The notes beneath the pieces are model-generated. The model did not search any database. It saw only the letters and a program-made list of their open reading frames with translations, and was not told where the DNA came from. Positions 1 to 9,097 of a stretch of 44,748 bases of DNA are shown here, one piece after another. The DNA is from a bacterium (GTDB lineage Bacteria > Auribacterota > UBA3054 > JAAYZF01): assembly GCA_012514975.1 (NCBI GenBank), contig JAAYZF010000032.1, positions 1 to 44,748 of the forward strand, in the 5' to 3' direction. Numbering within the stretch: the first letter of the stretch is position 1; each line of letters begins with the position of its first letter. Position numbers and translations under genes: made by a program.

Positions 1-260
1 CCGAGATTGATCACCCGGTTGCGGTCGCCCTGGAACCATTTCTTCAGGCTGAAACCCGCGCGGCCGAAGAAGTCGCTGTCGCCCAGCGCCATCTCCTCCT
101 CTTTCCACGTGCCGATCTGGTTCTTCGCCGGGTCGCCGGCGAGAGCCACGCGTTCCTGCTCGGTGTACGCGGCCCAGCGGATCGTGGGGTAGACGTAGTA
201 GAGGCAAACGAGGATGCCCAGGGCGATGAGTATGCTCTTCAGACGAAGCTCGCGGGTCAT
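1..260 (-). CDS. secD: Protein translocase subunit SecD, N-terminal part (runs off window edge)
   Basis: Reverse translation MTRELRLKSILIALGILVCLYYVYPTIRWAAYTEQER...KKWFQGDRNRVINLG; N-terminal TM then the RVINLG start of the SecD LGLDLxGG region; directly downstream of yajC. Confidence 0.8.
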   Translation of the reverse strand, partial: MTRELRLKSILIALGILVCLYYVYPTIRWAAYTEQERVALAGDPAKNQIGTWKEEEMALGDSDFFGRAGFSLKKWFQGDRNRVINL

Positions 261-317
261 AACGAATCCTGCGGATGAGTTAAGCGAACGACTCGGATGT
301 CAGGCCTCGATGCCGGG

Positions 318-800
318 TTACTTTGTTTCGGCCGGCGCCGCGCCTTGCGCACGCTCGAGCACGGTGCCGATGGCGGCCTTGGCGAGCTCGATGCGCGTGT
401 TGTCGTCGATTTTCAGCCTGACTGAGTCCTGTTTCACCTGGGTCACCACCCCGTAGATCCCGCCGGTGGTGACGATCTTGTCGCCCACGCCGACCGCGCG
501 CAGCATCTGTTCTTTCTCGCGCTGCTTCTTCTGCTGGGGCCGGATCATGAGGAAGTACATGATGGCGAAGATGGCGATGAAGGGGAGAAGGCTCTTGAGC
601 ATGTTGCCTTGGGGCGCAGGCTGCTGTACCGCTTCCTCCCCCGCGGCCTGCACGGGCGCCTCGGGCGCCGGCGTTCCGGCCGGGGCGGACTGGACGGAGG
701 GAACGGCGGGGGCCTGCCCGGCGCCTTCCGGCGCGTCGGCGGCGTATACGAGCGCGGCTGCCGCCACGCAGACGAACAATGCTGCGGAGATCTTCTTCAT
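318..800 (-). CDS. yajC: Preprotein translocase subunit YajC
   Basis: MKKISAALFVCVAAAALVYAAD... signal/TM, then FAIMYFLMIRPQQKKQREKEQMLRAVGVGDKIVTTGGIYGVVTQVKQDSVRLKI, typical YajC. Confidence 0.93.
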   Translation of the reverse strand: MKKISAALFVCVAAAALVYAADAPEGAGQAPAVPSVQSAPAGTPAPEAPVQAAGEEAVQQPAPQGNMLKSLLPFIAIFAIMYFLMIRPQQKKQREKEQMLRAVGVGDKIVTTGGIYGVVTQVKQDSVRLKIDDNTRIELAKAAIGTVLERAQGAAPAETK

Positions 801-825
801 GATGAGATTCCTTGTGTGCTGCGCG

Positions 826-3207
826 TTATTTCGTGACAAGGCCCAGCCAGCCCTGAATGACCGGCGCGAGCTTGACAATCACGGGGGTGAACACGACGCT
901 GACCATGCTCATCAGCTTGATGAGAATGTTGAGTGACGGGCCCGCGGTGTCCTTGCACGGGTCGCCCACGGTGTCGCCGATGACGGCGGCGCCATGCACC
1001 GGGTTCTTCGAGCCGTCAGGCAGTTTCTTTCCGCCGTAATTGCCCTTCTCGATGAATTTCTTCGCGTTGTCCCATGCGCCGCCTGCGTTGTTGAGCATGC
1101 AGGCGAGGACAAAGCCCGTCGTCAACCCGCCGGCCAGCAGGCCCATCACGCCCGCCACGCCGAGAATCAGGCCGGTGATCACCGGCACGGCGATGGCCAT
1201 GAGCGACGGGATGATCATCTCGCGCTGCGCGCCCGCGGTCGATATCTCGACGCAGCGCGCATAATCGGGCAGGTCGGTTCCCTGCATGATGCCGGGTTTC
1301 TCCTTGAACTGGCGGCGCACTTCGTTCACCATGGCGCCCGCGGCACGGCCGACGGCCTTGACCGTCATCGCGCAGAAGACAAAGGCCATCATCGAGCCGA
1401 TGAAGATGCCGCACAGGAGCAGCGGGTTCATCAGCGAGAGGTCGAATTTGTCGACAAAGTCGCTGATTCTCGCGTTCATCACCTGCTGGGCGTCGCTGAA
1501 GCCCATGAAACTTGCGCCGGTTTCCTTGATGATGCGGCCGACCCAGAGGCGGACTTCCTCGATGTAGGCGGCCAGGAGCGCCAGCGCCGTCAGCGCGGCG
1601 GAGCCGATGGCAAAGCCCTTGCCCGTGGCAGCCGTCGTGTTGCCCAGCGCGTCGAGCGCGTCCGTGCGCTCGCGGACCTGCGGCGGCATATGGCTCATCT
1701 CGGCGTTGCCGCCCGCGTTGTCCGCGATCGGGCCGTATGCGTCAGTGGCAAGTGTGATGCCCAGGGTGGCGAGCATGCCGACCGCGGCGAATCCCACGCC
1801 GTACAACCCCATCGCCATGTTCCCAAAGCCGCCGGAGAAGCCGAACGCGCAGAGAATGCCGATGACAATCGTGATCACCGGTATGCCGCTCGAGAACATG
1901 CCGACGGCAAGGCCGTCGATGATCGTCGTGGCAGGGCCCATCTGCGCCTGGATGGCAATGCCTTTCGTGGGGCCGTATTCATCCGACGTGTAATACTCGG
2001 TCGCCTGGCCGATGATGACACCGGCAACGAGGCCCGAGGCGACGGCCATGAACACGCCCCAGCCGAGGCCCATGAACCAGCAGACACCTGCCGTGCCGAG
2101 AAGAATCAGAACCGAGCTTGACAGCGTGCCCGTCAGCAGTGCGCGCAGGAGATTACGCTGCGTCGCCCCTTCCTTGCAGCGCACCGTGTAGATGCCGATG
2201 ATCGAGAGGATGATGCCAATGCCGGCGACGACCATTGGCGCGAGCACGTAGGACAGCGTCTTTGACACCGCCTGGTCGGCCGGGAAGAACTTGAACAGCG
2301 ATGCGCCCAGCGCCGCCGTCGCGAGAATCGAGCCGCAGTATGACTCGTACAGGTCGGCCCCCATGCCGGCGACATCACCGACATTGTCGCCCACGTTGTC
2401 GGCGATGGTGGCCGGATTGCGCGGATCGTCTTCCGGGATGCCCGCCTCGACCTTGCCGACAAGATCGGCGCCGACGTCAGCGGCCTTGGTGTAGATGCCG
2501 CCGCCCACGCGGGCGAACAGCGCCTGTGTCGACGCGCCCATGCCGAACGTCAGCATCGTCGTGGTGATCTCGACGATCTTCTGGTCGGGCGTCGTGCCTG
2601 CATGGACGAGGGTCAGGCCGATGAACTTCAGTCCGCTGACCATGTGCTCGGGCGTGAACACGAACTTGTCGAGCACGAAATACCACATCGCTATGTCGAG
2701 CAGGCCGAACCCGACGACCACAAGGCCCATCACCGCGCCGGAACGGAAGGCGACCTGCAGGCCCTGGTTGAGGCTCTTGGACGCGCCCTGCGCGGTGCGC
2801 GAGCTGGCGTTCGTCGCGGTCTTCATCCCGAGAAAACCGCACAGGCCCGAGAAAAAGCCGCCCGTCAGGAATGCCACCGGCACAAACGGGTTCTGAATGC
2901 CGATGATGGCCAGCACGGCGAAAATCACCACGAGCACCAGGAACACGATGCTCACCACCCGGTACTGCCGGAACAGGTAGGCCAGGGCGCCCTCGCGCAC
3001 GTATGACGCGATGGTCCGCATGGTTTCGTTGCCATCCTCCGATGCCATCATCTGGCGGTAGAAAACGAACGCAAAGACAAGCGCCAGCACCGAGGCGACA
3101 GGCGCGATCCACCAGTAGACCGGTGTGCCGCTCACTCCATCGGCGGCAAAGACACTTGACGTGGCGAACAGGGCTGCTGCACAGGCGACAACGCGGTTGC
3201 GTACCAT
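826..3207 (-). CDS. hppA: Membrane-bound ion-translocating pyrophosphatase (K+-dependent type)
   Basis: Polytopic; contains [51 protein letters not shown] and [19 protein letters not shown] motifs; start placed at [14 protein letters not shown] (ORF open further upstream). Confidence 0.95.
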   Translation of the reverse strand: MVRNRVVACAAALFATSSVFAADGVSGTPVYWWIAPVASVLALVFAFVFYRQMMASEDGNETMRTIASYVREGALAYLFRQYRVVSIVFLVLVVIFAVLAIIGIQNPFVPVAFLTGGFFSGLCGFLGMKTATNASSRTAQGASKSLNQGLQVAFRSGAVMGLVVVGFGLLDIAMWYFVLDKFVFTPEHMVSGLKFIGLTLVHAGTTPDQKIVEITTTMLTFGMGASTQALFARVGGGIYTKAADVGADLVGKVEAGIPEDDPRNPATIADNVGDNVGDVAGMGADLYESYCGSILATAALGASLFKFFPADQAVSKTLSYVLAPMVVAGIGIILSIIGIYTVRCKEGATQRNLLRALLTGTLSSSVLILLGTAGVCWFMGLGWGVFMAVASGLVAGVIIGQATEYYTSDEYGPTKGIAIQAQMGPATTIIDGLAVGMFSSGIPVITIVIGILCAFGFSGGFGNMAMGLYGVGFAAVGMLATLGITLATDAYGPIADNAGGNAEMSHMPPQVRERTDALDALGNTTAATGKGFAIGSAALTALALLAAYIEEVRLWVGRIIKETGASFMGFSDAQQVMNARISDFVDKFDLSLMNPLLLCGIFIGSMMAFVFCAMTVKAVGRAAGAMVNEVRRQFKEKPGIMQGTDLPDYARCVEISTAGAQREMIIPSLMAIAVPVITGLILGVAGVMGLLAGGLTTGFVLACMLNNAGGAWDNAKKFIEKGNYGGKKLPDGSKNPVHGAAVIGDTVGDPCKDTAGPSLNILIKLMSMVSVVFTPVIVKLAPVIQGWLGLVTK

Positions 3208-3297
3208 GGTTGATAGCTCCATTATCATTAAGTGTGGGCAAAGCCGCGGCGCTGTCTCCTTGCAGACGCACGGCTTTACCATACCTAAAAGCGGCAA

Positions 3298-3326
3298 AGT
3301 ATACCATTTCCATCTTTCGGTGTCAA
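3298..3326 (-). promoter_or_regulatory. Sigma70-like promoter for hppA
   Basis: Minus strand TTGACA (3326-3321), 17-bp spacer, TATACT (3303-3298). Confidence 0.7.
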
Positions 3327-3927
3327 AAACTGCCGGATGCGGCATGAGATTCGTTTGCGTTTGGGGTTTCGTTTGGGGTCGGACCACGGCAAGTATTTGG
3401 TATTGAGGATGATAGAGAGTTTTTTGGGGCTGTTTTCCGCGTTAGAGCGCTGTTTTTGGCCCCGAAAAGGGGTCTCTAAGAAGCAGAAGCGGAGTCAGAG
3501 ATGGATGGCGGTGGCCCGGGTGCCTCTTTCGGACGGGCGTGTACGCGTTCCCACAGCCTTGAATCCGCGGTCCAGATCAGTTGCCCGAACGGCGGCGCAA
3601 CAGATTTGGGAGCCGGGCAGGAGGCGCGCTGGGCTGCCGCATGACCGCATAGGCACAACGGCGCGCGAAAGGTGGCAGGCGGCGACTCCAGTCGTGGCCA
3701 TCCGGTGCTGAAAGGCGTTGGCAGACGCGGACGCCACGTGTTGACGCGAAGTCACGTCATCCCCCCGCCTGGCAGCCTTTGCCTGACCATATATATGGCC
3801 GTCCCTGTGTTCTTTGTGCCTCGGTGACAGGACATATCTGTTGGTTTTGCCTTGCTGTTTCTGGCGCTTTTGTTTGTTTTTTGCTACCATACTAGCGGAT
3901 TCACCCGGGTTGCTTTGCATTTCATCC

Positions 3928-4632
3928 ATGATGGTAACATGCCAGAACCGTACGTTCGATCTTCGCGGCGATGCCGCGGCATGCGCGTTTGTCCTTGCAA
4001 GCACGCAGTTCAACACGTGGCTCGGCCGGATGGATGAACGGTTTGTCATCACGGCGATCGAGGTGCAGAGCGTGGACAAGCGTTTCGATGGCGGTCTCCT
4101 GTTCGCCAAGCTGCGCGCCGAGGTGACCGACCCTGAGGGCAATCGCATTCCCGGCTCGGTATTTCTGCGGGGCGATGCGGTTGCCGTGTTCATCGTGCTG
4201 CACGACGGGACGCGCGACTGGGTGGTGCTGACGACGCAGCCGCGGTTCCCTGTGGGCGTGTTCGAGAGCGTCGAGATACCCGCGGGGATGATGGATGACC
4301 GCGGCAGTTTTGCCGGCACGGCGGCGCGCGAGGTGCAGGAGGAAACGGGGCTCGTCATTAATCACGAACGTCTCACGTTGCTTGATGAGTTCGCCCCGTC
4401 CGGCGGCGGCAGTGATGAGTTCATAAAGCTGTATTCGTACGAGGCCGCGATGCCGCCCGGGGAGATCGCCGCGCTGCAAGGCCGCCTCGCCGGCGCGCAC
4501 CACGAGCATGAACGCATGTCAGTGCTTCTCGTGCCGCTCGACGAGCTGCCGCAGCATACCAAGGACATCAAGGCCCTGCTTGCGTACGGCTGCTATCATC
4601 GGTGGAGGATGGAGGGCCGCCGTTCCCGGTGA
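3928..4632 (+). CDS. NUDIX hydrolase (ADP-sugar pyrophosphatase-like)
   Basis: NUDIX box region GTAAREVQEETGLVI; start at ATG 3928 preferred over the upstream in-frame ATG. Confidence 0.8.
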   Translation: MMVTCQNRTFDLRGDAAACAFVLASTQFNTWLGRMDERFVITAIEVQSVDKRFDGGLLFAKLRAEVTDPEGNRIPGSVFLRGDAVAVFIVLHDGTRDWVVLTTQPRFPVGVFESVEIPAGMMDDRGSFAGTAAREVQEETGLVINHERLTLLDEFAPSGGGSDEFIKLYSYEAAMPPGEIAALQGRLAGAHHEHERMSVLLVPLDELPQHTKDIKALLAYGCYHRWRMEGRRSR

Positions 4633-4663
4633 CCGCACGCCGGTTGCACGGTAACGACCGAGT

Positions 4664-4699
4664 ACGATTACGAGCACAAGGACGAGCACGAGGACGAGC
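4664..4699. repeat. Hexamer tandem repeat (ACGATT ACGAGC ACAAGG ACGAGC ACGAGG ACGAGC)
   Basis: Read directly in the intergenic region between the NUDIX gene and nadE. Confidence 0.8.
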
Positions 4700-4712
4700 A
4701 GGCAGCGTGTTC

Positions 4713-4733
4713 AATCTGAAATCTGAAATCTGA
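4713..4733. repeat. Heptamer tandem repeat (AATCTGA)x3
   Basis: Read directly. Confidence 0.9.
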
Positions 4734-4735
4734 AA

Positions 4736-4791
4736 TCATCAAATCATCAAGTCATCAAATCATCAAGTCATCAAATCATCAAGTCATCAAG
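4736..4791. repeat. Octamer tandem repeat (TCATCAAR)x7, first six alternating A/G
   Basis: Read directly; 16-bp higher-order unit TCATCAAATCATCAAG x3 plus one more octamer. Confidence 0.9.
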
Positions 4792-4807
4792 TCCTGCCGA
4801 GGTCACT

Positions 4808-6751
4808 GTGAATACGACTCATGGTTTTGCCCGTGTGGCCGCCGCGACGCCGCTGGTGCGCGTTGCGGACACGGCGTTCAACGCCGCCCAGGCGATCGCG
4901 CTGCTCACGCGGGCTGATCGCGCGGGCGTGCATGTGGTCGTGTTTCCCGAGCTGAACCTGACGGGGTACACGGTAAACGATCTGTTCCACCAGCAGGCGT
5001 TGCAGGCGGGCGCGCTCGATTCGCTCGATTCGGTGTGCCGGGCGACGAAGGAGCTAGCCGTGCTCGGCATCGTGGGCCTGCCGCTCGCGGCGGACAACCA
5101 GTTGTTCAACTGCGCGGCGGTGGTACAGCGGGGCCGCGTGCTTGGGATAGTGCCCAAGACGTTCATCCCGGGGTACAAGGAGTACTATGAAGAGCGCTGG
5201 TTTGCCCGTGCAACGGACAAGGTGAGCGACGAGGTGGCGTGTGGGGGCGGCCATGTGCCGTTCGGCGCCGACCTGTTGTTCCGCGCGGCGGACATGCCGG
5301 GCCTGGTGGTCGGCGTCGAAATCTGCGAGGATTTGTGGGTGCCGATCCCGCCGAGCTCATACCAGGCGGTGGGTGGCGCGACAGTGTTGGCCAATCTTTC
5401 CGCGAGCAACGAGCTTGTGGCAAAGCCGGAGTACCGCGCCGCGTTCGTCCGCCAGCAGTCGGGCCGGTGCGCCGCGGCGTACGTGCTTGCCGCGGCCGGC
5501 GTGGGCGAATCGACGACGGACATGGTGTTCAGCGGGCACACGATGATAGCCGAGAACGGCGTGATGATTGCGGACGGCACGCGGTTTGCACGCACGCCCC
5601 AGCTTGCCGTCGCCGACATTGACATCGACAGGCTTGTCGCCGACCGCCAGCGCACGACGAGCTTTGGCGAGAGCGTTGGGGCGATGAAGCCGCGGTTTCG
5701 CGCCATCCCGTTCACGTCAGCGCAGCCGGCGTGGAAGCCGCCGCTCGAGCGGCCCGCGGTGCCGCATCCGTTCGTTCCGCAGGATCCGGATCTCAGGGAT
5801 GAGCGGTGCGCTGAGATCTTCGCCATCCAGACGGCCGCGCTGGCCAAGCGGCTTGAACACACGCGGACGTCCACCGCCGTCATCGGGCTGTCCGGCGGGC
5901 TTGATTCGACGCTTGCGCTTCTTGTGTGCGTCAAGACCTTCGAGCTGCTCGGGCTCGACAAGAAAGGGATACACGGCCTGACGATGCCCGGGTTCGGCAC
6001 ATCGCGGCGCACGTATGCGAACGTGCAGAAGCTCTGCGCGGCGCTGGGCCTGCCGCTCGAGTCGATCAGTATTGTCGCGGCGTGCAGGCAGCATTTCCGC
6101 GACATTGGGCAGGACCCGGGCGATCATGACAACGTCTACGAAAACACGCAGTCGCGCGAGCGCATGCAGATCCTGATGAACCGTGCGAACCAGCTGGGCG
6201 GGCTTGTGGTCGGCACGGGCGACATGTCCGAGCTTGCGCTGGGATGGTGCACGTACAACGGCGACCACATGTCGATGTACAACGTCAACTGCGGCGTGCC
6301 CAAGACGCTTGTCCGCTATCTTGTCCACTGGGTGGCGGAGCGGCAGGTCGAGGGCGCGGCGCGCAGAGTCCTGCTTGACATCGTGAGCACGCCTATCTCG
6401 CCCGAGCTGCTTCCGACGGGCGAGGATGGGGAGATCAGGCAGAAGACGGAGCACGAGATAGGCCCGTACGATCTGCACGATTTCTTTCTGTACCATGTGG
6501 TGCGTTTTGGCGCGCGGCCGGCGAAGATCGTGTTTCTCGCGGGCCAGGCGTTCAAGGGGGCGTACACGAAGAAGGAGATCAAGAAGTGGCTGCGCGTGTT
6601 CTACACGCGCTTCTTCGTCCAGCAGTTCAAACGGTCATGCGTGCCGGACGGGCCGAAAGTCGGCTCGGTCAGCCTGTCGCCGCGGGGCGACTGGCGCATG
6701 CCGAGCGATGCGGAGGCGGCGACGTGGCTGGCCGAGCTGGACAAGGCGTGA
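4808..6751 (+). CDS. nadE: NAD+ synthase (glutamine-hydrolysing; nitrilase + NAD synthetase domains)
   Basis: N-terminal nitrilase fold (FPELNLTGYTVNDLF, GVEICEDLWVP); C-terminal PP-loop GLSGGLDSTLALLV and VGTGDMSELALGWCTYNGDHMSMYNVN; GTG start. Confidence 0.95.
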   Translation: MNTTHGFARVAAATPLVRVADTAFNAAQAIALLTRADRAGVHVVVFPELNLTGYTVNDLFHQQALQAGALDSLDSVCRATKELAVLGIVGLPLAADNQLFNCAAVVQRGRVLGIVPKTFIPGYKEYYEERWFARATDKVSDEVACGGGHVPFGADLLFRAADMPGLVVGVEICEDLWVPIPPSSYQAVGGATVLANLSASNELVAKPEYRAAFVRQQSGRCAAAYVLAAAGVGESTTDMVFSGHTMIAENGVMIADGTRFARTPQLAVADIDIDRLVADRQRTTSFGESVGAMKPRFRAIPFTSAQPAWKPPLERPAVPHPFVPQDPDLRDERCAEIFAIQTAALAKRLEHTRTSTAVIGLSGGLDSTLALLVCVKTFELLGLDKKGIHGLTMPGFGTSRRTYANVQKLCAALGLPLESISIVAACRQHFRDIGQDPGDHDNVYENTQSRERMQILMNRANQLGGLVVGTGDMSELALGWCTYNGDHMSMYNVNCGVPKTLVRYLVHWVAERQVEGAARRVLLDIVSTPISPELLPTGEDGEIRQKTEHEIGPYDLHDFFLYHVVRFGARPAKIVFLAGQAFKGAYTKKEIKKWLRVFYTRFFVQQFKRSCVPDGPKVGSVSLSPRGDWRMPSDAEAATWLAELDKA

Positions 6752-6801
6752 CGCGCCCGCGCGCGGTGGCACGGAGAGGCGGCAACAAGACAGGGACGCA
6801 C

Positions 6802-7329
6802 ATGCACGACGACATCAAGAAACGAATCCGCACCATCCCCCATTGGCCGAGGAAAGGCGTGATGTTCCGCGACATCACCACGCTGATCAATGACGCCGGC
6901 GGCCTGCGCGCCTCGTGCGACAGGCTGCACGACCATTACCGGCACATGCAGATCGACGCGATTGCCGGCATCGAGTCGCGCGGGTTCACGTTCGGCTGCG
7001 TGCTGGCGTACCTGATGAACAAGGGGTTCGTGCTCTTGCGCAAGCCGGGGAAGCTGCCCGCGAAGACCGTCAGCCAGGAATACAAGCTCGAGTACGGGAC
7101 GGACAGCATCGAGATGCACGAGGACGCGATCAGGCCGGGCGACCGCGTGCTGATTGTTGACGATCTGCTTGCGACGGGCGGCACGATGCGCGCGGCGTGC
7201 ACGCTTGTCGAGAAGCTTGGCGGGAAGGTCGTTGGCTGCGCTTTTGTCGTCGAGCTGCCGGAACTTGGGGGCCGCAAGGCGCTCGCGGGGTATGATGTAT
7301 TCTCGCTGGTGGAATTCGAGGGGGAGTGA
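6802..7329 (+). CDS. apt: Adenine phosphoribosyltransferase
   Basis: IRTIPHWPRKGVMFRDITTLINDAGG, IAGIESRGFTFG, PRPP loop VLIVDDLLATGGTMRAA. Confidence 0.95.
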   Translation: MHDDIKKRIRTIPHWPRKGVMFRDITTLINDAGGLRASCDRLHDHYRHMQIDAIAGIESRGFTFGCVLAYLMNKGFVLLRKPGKLPAKTVSQEYKLEYGTDSIEMHEDAIRPGDRVLIVDDLLATGGTMRAACTLVEKLGGKVVGCAFVVELPELGGRKALAGYDVFSLVEFEGE

Positions 7330-9039
7330 ATGCACCACACCGCGGAGAAACTGGCGGCGGCGCGCCGCGACGTGCCGTGTGATCTTGTGATTCGCGGGGC
7401 GCGCGTGGTCAACGTTTTCAGCGGCGAGGTGGTCGAGACGGGCGTCGGCGTGTTCGAGGGCCGGATAGTCGGCCTCGGCGACTATGACGGGCGCGAGGTG
7501 GTGGAAGCCGGCGGCGCGTTCCTCGTGCCCGGGCTCATCGAGGGGCACATCCACGTCGAGAGCACCATGCTGACGATCCCGGAGTTCGCGCGGCTTGTCC
7601 TGCCGTGCGGCACGACGGCCGCCGTGATCGACCCGCACGAGATCGCCAACGTGTTCGGCGTTGACGGCATCCTGTACATGCTGCGCAGCGCGGCGTACAG
7701 CCCGCTCGATGTGTTCGTCATGCTGCCGTCGTGCGTACCCGCCTCGCCCTTCGAGTCGGCGGGCGCAAACCTCACGGCGGACGATCTTGCCGCGCTGATC
7801 AACGAAGCGTGCGTTGCCGGCATTGGCGAAGTCATGAATTTCCGCGCCGTGTGCGAGGGCGATCCGGAGTTTCTCAGGCGCATCGACGTGGGCAAGGGAA
7901 AAGTCGTTGACGGCCATGCCCCCGGCCTCGCCGGCCCGCTGCTCAATGCGTACGTCCTTGCCGGCATTACAAGCGACCATGAGAGCACCACGGCGGCGGA
8001 GGCGCGGGAGAAGCTGCGCCTTGGCATGCACCTCCACATCCGCGAGGGCAGCACCGAGCGCAACCTGCTCGACCTGGTGCCCGTCGTTACGCAGGCCAAC
8101 GCGCGATTCTGTTCGTTCGTCACCGACGACAAGCACCCGGACGATTTTCTTGCCGAGGGGCACCTGGATCACTCGATCCGCCTGGCGATCAAGGCGGGCG
8201 TGCCGGCGGTGACGGCGGTGCAGATGGCGACGATCAACACGGCGCAGCATTACCGTCTGCCGAATCTCGGGGCGATCGCCCCGCGGTACCACGCGGATTT
8301 TTTCCTTGCGGAGACGCTCGAGGAATGCCGGCCCGCGCGCGTGTACAAGCGCGGCGTGCTGGTGGCCGAGAACGGCAGGTGCGTTGCGCAGACGGGCGCG
8401 CCGCCGCCGCTGTCGCGCGCGACGATGAACGTCAAGCCCTTCGCGGACAATCCGTTTGCGGTTGCCGCGGCAGGCGCGCGGGTCCGCGTCATCAACATCG
8501 TCCCGCGGCAGATCGTCACGAAGGAGAGCATCGAGCCCGCGCCCGTGCGCGGCGGGATGCTCGAGGCGGACACAGGGCGCGACCTGTTGAAGATCGCCGT
8601 CGTCGAGCGGCACAAGGCGAGCGGCAATGTCGGCGTCGCGCTCGTGCGCGGATTCGGCCTGCAGCGCGGGGCGATTGCGAGCACGGTGGCGCACGATGCG
8701 CACAACATCATTGCCGTGGGAACGAACGACGGCGATCTGCGCGCGGCGGTGGAGGCCCTTGTCCACCTGGGCGGCGGGCTTGCGGTGGTCGAAGGCGGCG
8801 TTGTGCGCGCGACGCTGGCGCTGCCCATCGCAGGCCTTATGAGCACGAAGAGGTTCGAGGATGTTGCGGCGGGCGAACGCGCGGTGGTCGAGGCGGCGCG
8901 CGCCCTTGGCTGCACGATGCGGAATCCGTTCATGACGCTCAGCTTCCTCGCTTTGACGCCAGTACCCGAGCTGAAAATAACCGACCAGGGCCTTGTTGAC
9001 GCCCGCGCATTCACGCACGTCGCGCTGTTCGTGGAGTAA
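7330..9039 (+). CDS. ade: Adenine deaminase
   Basis: VPGLIEGHIHVESTMLTIPEFARLVLPCGTTAAVIDPHEIANVFG and C-terminal VVEGGVVRATLALPIAGLMS; about 569 aa. Confidence 0.93.
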   Translation: MHHTAEKLAAARRDVPCDLVIRGARVVNVFSGEVVETGVGVFEGRIVGLGDYDGREVVEAGGAFLVPGLIEGHIHVESTMLTIPEFARLVLPCGTTAAVIDPHEIANVFGVDGILYMLRSAAYSPLDVFVMLPSCVPASPFESAGANLTADDLAALINEACVAGIGEVMNFRAVCEGDPEFLRRIDVGKGKVVDGHAPGLAGPLLNAYVLAGITSDHESTTAAEAREKLRLGMHLHIREGSTERNLLDLVPVVTQANARFCSFVTDDKHPDDFLAEGHLDHSIRLAIKAGVPAVTAVQMATINTAQHYRLPNLGAIAPRYHADFFLAETLEECRPARVYKRGVLVAENGRCVAQTGAPPPLSRATMNVKPFADNPFAVAAAGARVRVINIVPRQIVTKESIEPAPVRGGMLEADTGRDLLKIAVVERHKASGNVGVALVRGFGLQRGAIASTVAHDAHNIIAVGTNDGDLRAAVEALVHLGGGLAVVEGGVVRATLALPIAGLMSTKRFEDVAAGERAVVEAARALGCTMRNPFMTLSFLALTPVPELKITDQGLVDARAFTHVALFVE

Positions 9040-9097
9040 CCGCGCCACACGGCCACTCATGCTGCCAATGTCCTGCATCTGCCACTGCATCAGCCGC

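Noticed and set aside
994-2121. 375-aa plus-strand ORF
   Set aside because: Antisense to hppA; His/Arg/Asp-rich with no recognisable family.
3495-4358. 287-aa minus-strand ORF
   Set aside because: Mostly antisense to the NUDIX gene and over a noncoding gap; Ser/Arg-rich composition with no domain signal.
4736-4791. Possible CRISPR array
   Set aside because: Octamer tandem array without unique spacers; no cas genes.
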